From IMG/VR virus record IMGVR_UViG_3300017613_004222, positions 1 through 23,644 of that record: a stretch of 23,644 nt of DNA; one strand, given 5' to 3'. Of the stretch, positions 1 to 5,661 are shown piece by piece (position 1 is the first letter of the stretch; every line of letters begins with the position of its first letter). This stretch comes from a virus. Both the position numbers and the translations under genes were made by a program. The notes beneath the pieces were generated by a model. It saw only the letters and a list, made by a program, of their open reading frames with translations. It had not been told where the DNA came from and ran no database searches.

Positions 1-684
1 ATGCTTAATAAACAAGGAAAAGGCAAGATTGATTGGACAGATTACACCTGGAATCCTATTACAGGATGCAAGCGGGATTGTGATTATTGTTATGTTAAGC
101 GGTGGGTTAATCGTTTCAATTATAGCATGGAGCCAGAGTTCCATGAGCGCAGGCTTAATGATCTATCTGTTCTTCAATCTCCTGCAAAAATATTTGTAAG
201 CAGCACCGGTGATATGTGGGGGCCGTGGGTGAGCGCTGAGTGGATAGATCAGGTTTTAGATGTCGTCAGGAAATATCCGCAACATACGTTTCAGTTTTTA
301 ACTAAATATCCTAAACGATATTTAGAGTTTGATCTGCCCTATGGTTGGTATGGCGCAACAATAGACGGTACGTGTAAGACTAACAGTTGCGATGAATTTA
401 TAGAGAAGTTGAGGCGCAGGAATAAAGATATCGTGACATTCTTCAGCTTTGAGCCAATGCTTCATTATCCCACAGTATCCCTGTGGCATGTTGATTGGAT
501 CATCATAGGAGCGGATTCAAATAAAGGGGCAAAAAAGCCCCGTCCGTGGTGGGCTGGTCAAGTGATCGACAGGGCACGCAAGAATAATGTGGATGTATGG
601 ATTAAAGATAACTTAAAGTATGGAGGAGTCGTCAAGGTTTTCCCTAAGGATAAGAGAATAGTAAGCCCTTCCCTCTCAAAATAA
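1..684 (+). CDS. DUF5131 (phage Gp37/Gp68-like) protein
   Basis: The 227-residue product opens with the family signature: an acidic-tryptophan motif IDWTDYTWNP (residues 10-19) followed by a cysteine cluster C23-x3-C27-x2-C30-Y. That spacing resembles the iron-sulfur-binding loop of radical SAM proteins. DUF5131 is widespread in phages and mobile elements, and its reaction is not established. Further family-like segments are FVSSTGDMWG (near residue 65), FQFLTKYPKRY (near 97), FFSFEPML (near 146) and DWIIIGADSN (near 165). The ATG sits at the first base of the window; the short lead-in before IDWTD matches the usual family N-terminus, so the gene is probably complete, but an upstream start cannot be excluded. 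It lies just before a putative packaging-end region and a phage methyltransferase. Family assignment is fairly sure; function is unknown. Confidence 0.85.
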   Translation: MLNKQGKGKIDWTDYTWNPITGCKRDCDYCYVKRWVNRFNYSMEPEFHERRLNDLSVLQSPAKIFVSSTGDMWGPWVSAEWIDQVLDVVRKYPQHTFQFLTKYPKRYLEFDLPYGWYGATIDGTCKTNSCDEFIEKLRRRNKDIVTFFSFEPMLHYPTVSLWHVDWIIIGADSNKGAKKPRPWWAGQVIDRARKNNVDVWIKDNLKYGGVVKVFPKDKRIVSPSLSK

Positions 685-693
685 ATAAAAAAA

Positions 694-750
694 GGTACTC
701 CCGAGGGGGTGACGCGTTTTGGGGGTTGGCGCATGGCGGGCAGTTAGTGA
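694..750. other. G-rich patch, candidate packaging (cos/pac) site
   Basis: Directly after the DUF5131 gene there is a short, strikingly G+C-rich stretch in otherwise A+T-rich DNA. It contains CCCGAGGGGG, a second run of five G, and the related words GGCGC and GGCGGG. It codes for nothing recognisable. Its place just upstream of the packaging genes is where lambda-like phages carry their cohesive-end or terminase-binding site, so a cos or pac role is possible. This rests on composition and position only; no cleavage site can be read from the sequence. Confidence 0.25.
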
Positions 751-849
751 GCGTAAATTTTTTTTAGAGGTTTCCTGTTCCTGTTTTTTAACATGTTGAA
801 AATGAGAAAATAGGGATAGTTCCTTCACGCTATGAAAGGAGTTATAGGG

Positions 850-894
850 GTGTCAAAAACAGTAAAAAAACAGGAAATCCATGAAATTTCCTAG
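850..894 (+). other. 14-codon micro-ORF resembling the N-terminus of the next gene
   Basis: A GTG start with its own ribosome binding site (AAAGGAG at 836-842) opens a 14-residue frame, MSKTVKKQEIHEIS, ending in TAG. Nine of 14 residues match the first 14 of the downstream methyltransferase (MSKIGKRPEIEEIS). It is either a degenerate duplicate start region or a short leader peptide. There is no evidence that it is translated. Confidence 0.4.
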
Positions 895-905
895 TTTCCT
901 GTTTT
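867..905 (+). promoter_or_regulatory. Alternative hairpins in the methyltransferase leader
   Basis: An 11-bp perfect inverted repeat, AAAACAGGAAA (867-877) with TTTCCTGTTTT (895-905), ends in four T and overlaps the micro-ORF stop codon. A competing 7-bp hairpin, AGGAAAT (872-878) with ATTTCCT (886-892), shares its left arm, so the two cannot form together. Mutually exclusive hairpins over a short leader frame are an attenuator-like layout, but the sequence is A+T-rich and part of a repeat, so chance is a real alternative. Confidence 0.3.
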
Positions 906-963
906 AGCATATTGAAAATGAGAAAATATTGATAGTTTCTCCACGGAAGAAAGGAGCTAGCAG

Positions 964-2274
964 GTGTCAAAAATAGGAAAAAGACCGGAAATCGAGGAAA
1001 TTTCTTTATCAGAGATTAAGCCATTTCCTGATAACCCTAGAGACATTGATCAGAAGGCCTTGGAAGGGTTAAGGAAAAGCTTGGAAAGGTTTGGCTACAT
1101 CGATTTGTTAGTTGTTAATAAACGTAATATGGTGCTTGTTTCTGGCCATCAAAGGTTGAAGGTACTGCTTGAGGCTGGTGTTGAAAGTGTTTTGGCTGTG
1201 ATTGTTGATCTTGATGATTTGGCGCATAAATCTATGTGTTTGACTTTAAATAATCAGCAAATTATGGGGCATTTTACTGCAGCTGTTATACCTTTGCTTG
1301 AGCAATTGCGCAATGAAATGCCAGATGAATATTTGGATCTTCGTTTGCAGGAGTTAAGAGAAGAATGTAACGAGTTTGAAGTTGAAAATGATGGAACAGG
1401 AAAAACATTGCCTGATGATATCCCGGAACAACCAAAGGAACCAATAACAAAGCCGGGTGATTTATGGATATTGGGAGAGCATCGATTGCTTTGCGGATCC
1501 AGCACTGATCCAGAAGATGTCGCACGTTTGATGGATGGAAACAAATCACAGCTTATGGCAACAGATCCACCATATTGTATAAATTATACTGGAGCGGATC
1601 GGCCCACAGGGGGAAAAGATTGGTCAGGAGTTTATAAAGAAATTGATATTCCAGATGCGGAAAAATTTTGGACTGATTTTTTAGGTTTGGGTTTATCGGT
1701 CATTGATTCACATTCGGCTATCTATTTTTGGTATGCATCAAGTAAACATGGAGTTGTTGAGAAAGTTTTTAATAAATTAAATTTATTGCTGCATCAAAAT
1801 ATTATTTGGGTTAAGCCATGTATGAATTTAAGCTTTTCAATTTATCCCTGGAGGCATGAGCCTTGTTTTTTTGGATGGAAAAAAGGAAATAAACCATTTT
1901 TCAGAGTTAAACATAAAAGTGTTGGAACTGTTTGGTCTTTTGGATTTTTAAGGTCTGGGGATCTTACAGATCCAACGTATTATTCTGATGTATGGGAGTT
2001 AGATTATGAAGGGAAGAACAGGGCGGCACTGGGATTGCATCCTACGGTAAAGCCTACAGAGTGTTTTGCCATTCCGATGCGTGTTCACACAAAGCCTGGA
2101 GATATTTGTTATGAACCATTTAGCGGATCAGGATCGCAGATTATTGCAGGGGAGCGATTGAAGCGAAGAATTTTTGCAATGGAAGTCGAACCAGTTTTTG
2201 TTGATGTCGCAGTTAAAAGGTGGGAAGAATTTTCAGGGAAAAAAGCAGAAAGAATTATTAAAGTTAAAAAATAA
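964..2274 (+). CDS. ParB-like domain / DNA methyltransferase fusion
   Basis: The 436-residue protein has two parts. Residues about 10-100 form a ParB/sulfiredoxin-like domain with the SGHQR motif (60-64), preceded by IKPFPDNPRDID. After a linker, residues about 160-430 form an amino-methyltransferase of the DNA N4-cytosine/N6-adenine class. The catalytic motif DPPY is at 201-204, a VHTKPGDICYEPFSGSGSQ region carries the SAM-binding FSGSG (386-390), and HPTVKP is at 359-364. Catalytic motif before the SAM motif is the beta-class order. The enzyme should methylate phage DNA using SAM, probably against host restriction, without a visible partner nuclease. The GTG start is chosen for the GAAAGGAG site upstream and because the ParB domain starts at once. 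Such fusions commonly sit next to terminase genes in phages. Domain calls are confident; target sequence is unknown. Confidence 0.92.
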   Translation: MSKIGKRPEIEEISLSEIKPFPDNPRDIDQKALEGLRKSLERFGYIDLLVVNKRNMVLVSGHQRLKVLLEAGVESVLAVIVDLDDLAHKSMCLTLNNQQIMGHFTAAVIPLLEQLRNEMPDEYLDLRLQELREECNEFEVENDGTGKTLPDDIPEQPKEPITKPGDLWILGEHRLLCGSSTDPEDVARLMDGNKSQLMATDPPYCINYTGADRPTGGKDWSGVYKEIDIPDAEKFWTDFLGLGLSVIDSHSAIYFWYASSKHGVVEKVFNKLNLLLHQNIIWVKPCMNLSFSIYPWRHEPCFFGWKKGNKPFFRVKHKSVGTVWSFGFLRSGDLTDPTYYSDVWELDYEGKNRAALGLHPTVKPTECFAIPMRVHTKPGDICYEPFSGSGSQIIAGERLKRRIFAMEVEPVFVDVAVKRWEEFSGKKAERIIKVKK

Positions 2275-2280
2275 AGGCCG

Positions 2281-2340
2281 GGGTGGTGCTGTAACACCAC
2301 CCAACGCTACACATGGTTATGAGCATGTGCAACTCGACCA
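2281..2340 (+). ncRNA. Two tandem hairpins upstream of terminase; candidate structured RNA or packaging site
   Basis: Six bases after the methyltransferase stop lies a perfect 8-bp stem, GGGTGGTG (2281-2288) with CACCACCC (2295-2302), enclosing CTGTAA. Seven bases later is a perfect 6-bp stem, CACATG (2310-2315) with CATGTG (2324-2329), enclosing GTTATGAG. The downstream CTCGAC (2333-2338) can pair with the second loop (GAG with CTC, GT with AC), an H-type pseudoknot geometry. No T-run follows the first stem, so it is not an ordinary terminator. It could be a conserved RNA structure of the terminase transcript, or DNA hairpins recognised during packaging. The stems are plain in the sequence; the role is open. 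Confidence 0.45.
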
Positions 2341-2374
2341 TTTTGGAATATTAAATATTATTTTAAGGTAAATA

Positions 2375-2506
2375 ATGAATGTGTCAATAATGCAACTGTT
2401 TGATGCCATATGGAAAAAACAAATAAAAGAACGAACGTTGTTGAAATGGCTAAAAAGAAACGTCATATATCACTTTTGGAAAAAATGCAGAAAGGCAAGG
2501 CTTTGA
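2375..2506 (+). other. 43-codon frame overlapping the small terminase start
   Basis: An ATG at 2375, with AAGG 8-9 bases upstream, opens a 43-residue frame (MNVSIMQLFDAIWKKQIKER...) that runs out of frame across the first 32 codons of the small terminase and ends at 2506. The product is basic and tryptophan-containing with no family I recognise. It has a better ribosome binding site than the terminase start itself, so it might serve to load ribosomes, or be a chance frame in A-rich DNA. Confidence 0.25.
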
Positions 2507-3057
2507 CAAAAGCCGAAATTAGAGAGCTTTCTGAATTTGAGAAGGGGGCCAAGAAGCCAAACGTTGTTAATACTAAAAAAGAGGTTGCTGATTCGTATAA
2601 TGTGGATCCTCGGACAATAACAAACTGGGTTCAAAGCGGAATGCCTGTCCGAAGAGATGGGCGTTATGATTTATTAGAGATTAAAAATTGGAAGCTAACG
2701 CGCGAACAGCGTAATGCGTTTAAACGTAGAGAGAAGAAAAAAAAGAATAGAGTCGAAAATGAAGAACCAAAAGCGCTGGAAGATGAATCTAAGATTGATT
2801 GGACTTGGAAAAAAGAAGAATATGACGCTAAATTAAAGCAATTAAAATATGAAGAGCAGGAAGGGAAGCTGATCTTGAGGGAAGATGCAATTAATGCATT
2901 AAAAGAGAGTATCCGTACCATAAAAAAGGAGTTTCTATCCTTACCCAAACAGATATCCCCGCAGTTGGTAGGTTTAGAAATTAGTGATATAGACCAAATT
3001 TTATCTGCAAGGATTAAGGATATTATTGAAGGTTTTTCAAGGGGAAAGTTCAAATGA
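2410..3057 (+). CDS. terS: Terminase small subunit, Nu1-like
   Basis: The 215-residue product matches the layout of Nu1-type small terminases. There is a winged helix-turn-helix at about residues 52-95 (NTKKEVADSYNVDPRTITNWV, then GMPVRRDGRYDLLEI), a lysine-rich linker, and a helical C-terminal half (about 125-205) for oligomer formation and binding the large subunit. It should bind the phage packaging site and recruit the large terminase. The ATG at 2410 has no evident ribosome binding site; an in-frame ATG at 2446 (MAKKKRHIS) lacks one too, and the conserved domain starts later, so the exact start is uncertain. The stop overlaps the next start by 4 bases (ATGA at 3054-3057), indicating coupled translation with the large subunit. 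Confidence 0.88.
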   Translation: MEKTNKRTNVVEMAKKKRHISLLEKMQKGKALTKAEIRELSEFEKGAKKPNVVNTKKEVADSYNVDPRTITNWVQSGMPVRRDGRYDLLEIKNWKLTREQRNAFKRREKKKKNRVENEEPKALEDESKIDWTWKKEEYDAKLKQLKYEEQEGKLILREDAINALKESIRTIKKEFLSLPKQISPQLVGLEISDIDQILSARIKDIIEGFSRGKFK

Positions 3058-4922
3058 CAGAAGTTGTTTTGAAATTATTGAAAGAATCTCGCATAGCCTG
3101 GAATCTTCCAAAGTCTATTACTGTATCTCAATGGGCGGATGCCAATCGAGTGCTTCCTGGATCATCTGCAGAGCCTGGCAGATGGCGAACATCGCGTACG
3201 CCTTATCTTAAAGGTCCAATGGATGCCTTCAACGATTCACATATACGTGAAATGACATTAATGATGTCTACGCAAGTCGGAAAAACTGAGACAATGCTTA
3301 ATATGCTTGGATATGTTGCGCAGGAGGATCCTGGACCGACTGCATGGCTTGGAGCAAAGGAGCAGGATGTGAAAGATTTCTGTGTTGAGAGGATCCAGCC
3401 AATTTTTAACTTATCATCCGAGTTGCTAACTAAGCTATCAAAAAATAAGGATGAAATAAATAAAAAGGGTATTGCCTTGGATAATATGCGGATGCATGTT
3501 GTTTGGGCAGGAAGCCCCTCAGGGCTTGCGTCAAGGGCAATCAAATATGTCTTTGCTGATGAAGTTGATAAATATCCACCGTATTCCGGACGAGAGTCAG
3601 ATCCTCTTGAGTTAATAACAGAGCGAACCCGAACTTTTTGGAATCATAAAAAAATTAAAGGTTCCACGCCAACAACCAAGCGGGGTTATATTTATAAAGA
3701 ATATGAAAAAAGTGATAAGCGAAAATATTATATGCCTTGTCCACATTGTGGAGAATATCAGATATTTGTCTGGGGATGCGTAAAATTTCCAAACGACGAA
3801 AGAAATCCTGATGTTATTAAAATGAATAGGCTAGCTTATTATGAGTGTCCTTATTGTGGAGAGAAAATAACTGACAGCATGAAATTTTCAATGTTGGAGA
3901 AAGGGATTTGGGTTCAGGAAGGTGGCGAAATTGACAAAAAAGGCAAGGTGAGTGGAGTTGGGAAAAAATCAACTCATGCCGGATTCTGGATAAATGCTAT
4001 ATATTCTCCATGGCTTACTTTTTCAGATATTGCAGCTAAGTTTTTGAGTGTAAAAAATGAGCCTTCAAAATTAATGAATTTTGTTAACTCATGGTTAGCT
4101 GAAGTGTGGGAGGAAAAGGCAAAGAAGACAGATGTTGAATTTTTAAAAAGAAGAATTATTGATTATCCTGAAGGGTTAGTTCCTGATGCAGTCAAGGTGT
4201 TGAGTTGCGGTGTGGATGTGCAGAAAGGTTATATGCTTCTTACAGTCAGAGGATGGGGCGTGGGATCGGCATCTTGGTTAATTCGTAAGGCAAAAGTTGA
4301 GTCGTGGTCAGAGCTTGCTGTTAATCTTTTTGATACGAAATATAAAAAATCCGACGGGCAATTAATGAGCATTAGGCTTTCTTTAATTGATACGGGATAT
4401 CGAACTAATGAGGTCTACGAATTTTGCCGTAGGTATCCGCAGAGAACTCGACCAATAAAGGGAAAAGATAATTTAGGAGGAATCCCTTTTCATCCAAAAC
4501 GTTTGGATAAGTTTTCAGATAGCCGTAGCATGCCAGGGGGTTTGGTATTGTGGACGATTGATGTAAATTATTTTAAAGATAAACTTCATCGGTTTATTCA
4601 TTCAACAATGGATGATGCCTCACAGTGGTATATTTATAAAAATATCACAAATGATTATTTGATACAGATGTGCGCTGAGGATAAAGTGATCATCCGAAAT
4701 AAAAAGACAGGGACCTCAACTGAGGTCTGGCAACCAAAAACAGGAAGCATCGCCAATCATTATTGGGATTGTGAGGTTTATAACGTTGCTGCAGCAGAAA
4801 TGTTAAGGGTTTCACTTTTAAAAGATTCTAATAATCAGCAGAGAGTTTATGGGGGAAACAATAAAGAGGGAAATGCAGAAGAAAAATCTTGGATAGGTGA
4901 TCATAAAGACTGGTTAAAATAA
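3054..4922 (+). CDS. terL: Terminase large subunit, GpA family
   Basis: This 622-residue packaging motor has the lambda GpA layout. The N-terminal ATPase has a Walker A-like segment STQVGKTE (72-79) and a Walker B with its catalytic glutamate, YVFADE (165-170). A treble of family features follows: GSTPTTKRGYIYKEYEKSD (near 203), then two CxxC pairs, C229/C232 and C265/C268, that should bind zinc as in GpA homologues. The C-terminal nuclease starts at about 380 with LSCGVDVQ (D388) and continues through SLIDTGYRT (D446). It cuts concatemeric DNA and drives it into the prohead with ATP. Length is normal for the family. It overlaps the small terminase gene by 4 bases. The call is very secure. 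Confidence 0.97.
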   Translation: MTEVVLKLLKESRIAWNLPKSITVSQWADANRVLPGSSAEPGRWRTSRTPYLKGPMDAFNDSHIREMTLMMSTQVGKTETMLNMLGYVAQEDPGPTAWLGAKEQDVKDFCVERIQPIFNLSSELLTKLSKNKDEINKKGIALDNMRMHVVWAGSPSGLASRAIKYVFADEVDKYPPYSGRESDPLELITERTRTFWNHKKIKGSTPTTKRGYIYKEYEKSDKRKYYMPCPHCGEYQIFVWGCVKFPNDERNPDVIKMNRLAYYECPYCGEKITDSMKFSMLEKGIWVQEGGEIDKKGKVSGVGKKSTHAGFWINAIYSPWLTFSDIAAKFLSVKNEPSKLMNFVNSWLAEVWEEKAKKTDVEFLKRRIIDYPEGLVPDAVKVLSCGVDVQKGYMLLTVRGWGVGSASWLIRKAKVESWSELAVNLFDTKYKKSDGQLMSIRLSLIDTGYRTNEVYEFCRRYPQRTRPIKGKDNLGGIPFHPKRLDKFSDSRSMPGGLVLWTIDVNYFKDKLHRFIHSTMDDASQWYIYKNITNDYLIQMCAEDKVIIRNKKTGTSTEVWQPKTGSIANHYWDCEVYNVAAAEMLRVSLLKDSNNQQRVYGGNNKEGNAEEKSWIGDHKDWLK

Positions 4923-4927
4923 TCAAT

Positions 4928-5182
4928 ATGAGCGATTGGTTAGATAATACAGATAATTGGTTGGGAAATATCCCAATAAAAAATAAAAGGCCTGCAAAAA
5001 AAATAGATATCGATGCGGATGTGAAAAATCAGGTAGGAGTGGCATATTTTGTATTAAGATGTCCTAGCTGCAATTCATCAAGATGCCGATGCTACAGTTC
5101 CAACCCACCAATCAGATATCATAAATGTAATGGGTGCGGTTATAATTTTAAATCGGTAGAACAGGAGATTGGGAAATGTTAG
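4928..5182 (+). CDS. Small zinc-ribbon protein
   Basis: The 84-residue protein starts 6 bases after the large terminase. Its C-terminal half holds C45-x2-C48, C53-x-C55 and C67-x2-C70, with aromatic and basic residues between, as in a zinc beta-ribbon. The N-terminus (WLDNTDNWLGNIP) is acidic and tryptophan-rich. Zinc ribbons of this size are found in transcription-associated and phage accessory proteins, but nothing here fixes a role. Its position between terminase and gpW, just before a terminator, would suit a regulator of late transcription; that is a guess from context. There is no strong ribosome binding site, so translation may be coupled to terL. Confidence 0.65.
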   Translation: MSDWLDNTDNWLGNIPIKNKRPAKKIDIDADVKNQVGVAYFVLRCPSCNSSRCRCYSSNPPIRYHKCNGCGYNFKSVEQEIGKC

Positions 5183-5241
5183 AGACTAAGAGTTTCTTTG
5201 ATTTTTTACGTATTAAAAATATAAAAGACTCCAGAACATAA
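5176..5241 (+). CDS. Possible 21-residue peptide overlapping the zinc-ribbon stop
   Basis: An ATG preceded by AGGAG (about 8 bases upstream) overlaps the end of the zinc-ribbon gene by 7 bases and encodes MLETKSFFDFLRIKNIKDSRT before TAA. Good spacing and coupling argue for translation; the tiny size and lack of any recognised family argue against weight. It may be the remains of a longer gene in this otherwise empty gap. Confidence 0.3.
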   Translation: MLETKSFFDFLRIKNIKDSRT

Positions 5242-5373
5242 AAAAAGGCTAAAAATTAAGAAAAAACAAGTAGTTTTTACCAATCTGTAGTATTAACCCT
5301 ATTGACCAAAACAAAATATATGAGAAAATAAAATATAGAATATGATTAGGGTAGCTCCCTGATTTTAAGTAAT
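5242..5373. other. Non-coding A+T-rich gap
   Basis: I see no gene on either strand here. The stretch holds a TTGACC at 5302-5307 without a convincing -10 box at normal spacing, and ACCCTA (5296-5301) facing TAGGGT (5347-5352), a weak 6-bp inverted repeat 45 bases apart. Its main content is the lead-in to the terminator that follows. Confidence 0.5.
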
Positions 5374-5432
5374 CCAAACAAAAAATTTAAAGACAATCTT
5401 GTGCACAAGCAGGATTGTCTTTTTTTGTTTGG
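5374..5432. terminator. Strong intrinsic terminator, likely bidirectional
   Basis: The core stem is a perfect 10-bp repeat, AAAGACAATC (5389-5398) with GATTGTCTTT (5413-5422), followed on the plus strand by a T-run (5420-5426). The base is extended by CCAAACAAAAAA (5374-5385) facing TTTTTTGTTTGG (5421-5432), so the minus strand also has a T-run after the stem. The loop itself contains the 12-bp palindrome CTTGTGCACAAG (5398-5409). This is a textbook Rho-independent signal. It ends only 20-26 bases before the gpW-like start, leaving no room for a promoter between, so readthrough, antitermination or use as an RNA-processing hairpin must supply the downstream genes. Confidence 0.85.
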
Positions 5433-5451
5433 TGTGATCTTCGAGGAGAAT

Positions 5452-5661
5452 ATGGCTACAAAACAGGAAATGTTAAACAATGTAGATTCTGCAATTGATT
5501 CACTCATGACAGGGGGAGCGGTCCAGGAATATACGCTTAATGGCAGAAATATCAGAAAATATTCATTAACTGAATTAATGAAATTAAAAGAACAATTAAA
5601 ATCAGAGATCAGGGCAGAAGCCGGTTCTGTTCGTACATATGTGAAGTTTGGCAATGATTAA
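5452..5661 (+). CDS. Head-tail joining protein, gpW-like
   Basis: The 69-residue product has almost exactly the length of lambda gpW (68). It shows its pattern: two helices (residues about 3-18 and 38-55) around a short hairpin (VQEYTLNGRNIRKYS), with the LTELMKLKEQLKSEI helix in the second half. gpW plugs the portal after packaging and forms the site for tail attachment. The ATG at 5452 is chosen for GAGGAG seven bases upstream; the same frame stays open upstream only through the terminator hairpin. It lies between terminase and portal as in lambda and overlaps the portal start by 8 bases. Confidence 0.88.
   Translation: MATKQEMLNNVDSAIDSLMTGGAVQEYTLNGRNIRKYSLTELMKLKEQLKSEIRAEAGSVRTYVKFGND

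Larger units (their letters stand above)
778..1005 (+). repeat. Imperfect tandem repeat, ~114-bp period, spanning the methyltransferase start
   Basis: Two diverged copies lie head to tail, about 778-891 and 892-1005. Each contains in the same order TTCCTGTT, TTGAAAATGAGAAAATA, GATAGTT, a GAAAGGAG ribosome binding site, GTGTCAAAAA and a GAAATTTC block. The second copy carries the true GTG start (964) and first 14 codons of the methyltransferase gene. The first copy carries the equivalent GTG at 850 but runs into TAG at 892. The spacing between conserved blocks differs by 2 bases between copies. This looks like an old duplication, or the scar of a lost upstream paralogue; a role as a regulatory leader is also possible. 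Confidence 0.75.

Noticed and set aside
2281-2302. First hairpin as an intrinsic terminator of the methyltransferase gene
   Set aside because: The stem is followed by AACGCTACACATGG, not by a T-run.
5302-5345. TTGACC as a promoter for the head genes
   Set aside because: No acceptable -10 box at 16-18 bases, and the terminator at 5374-5432 lies downstream of it and before gpW.
5401-5451. GTG start at 5401 giving a longer gpW-like protein
   Set aside because: The added 17 codons are the right arm and T-run of the intrinsic terminator; GAGGAG before 5452 and the gpW length fix the later ATG.
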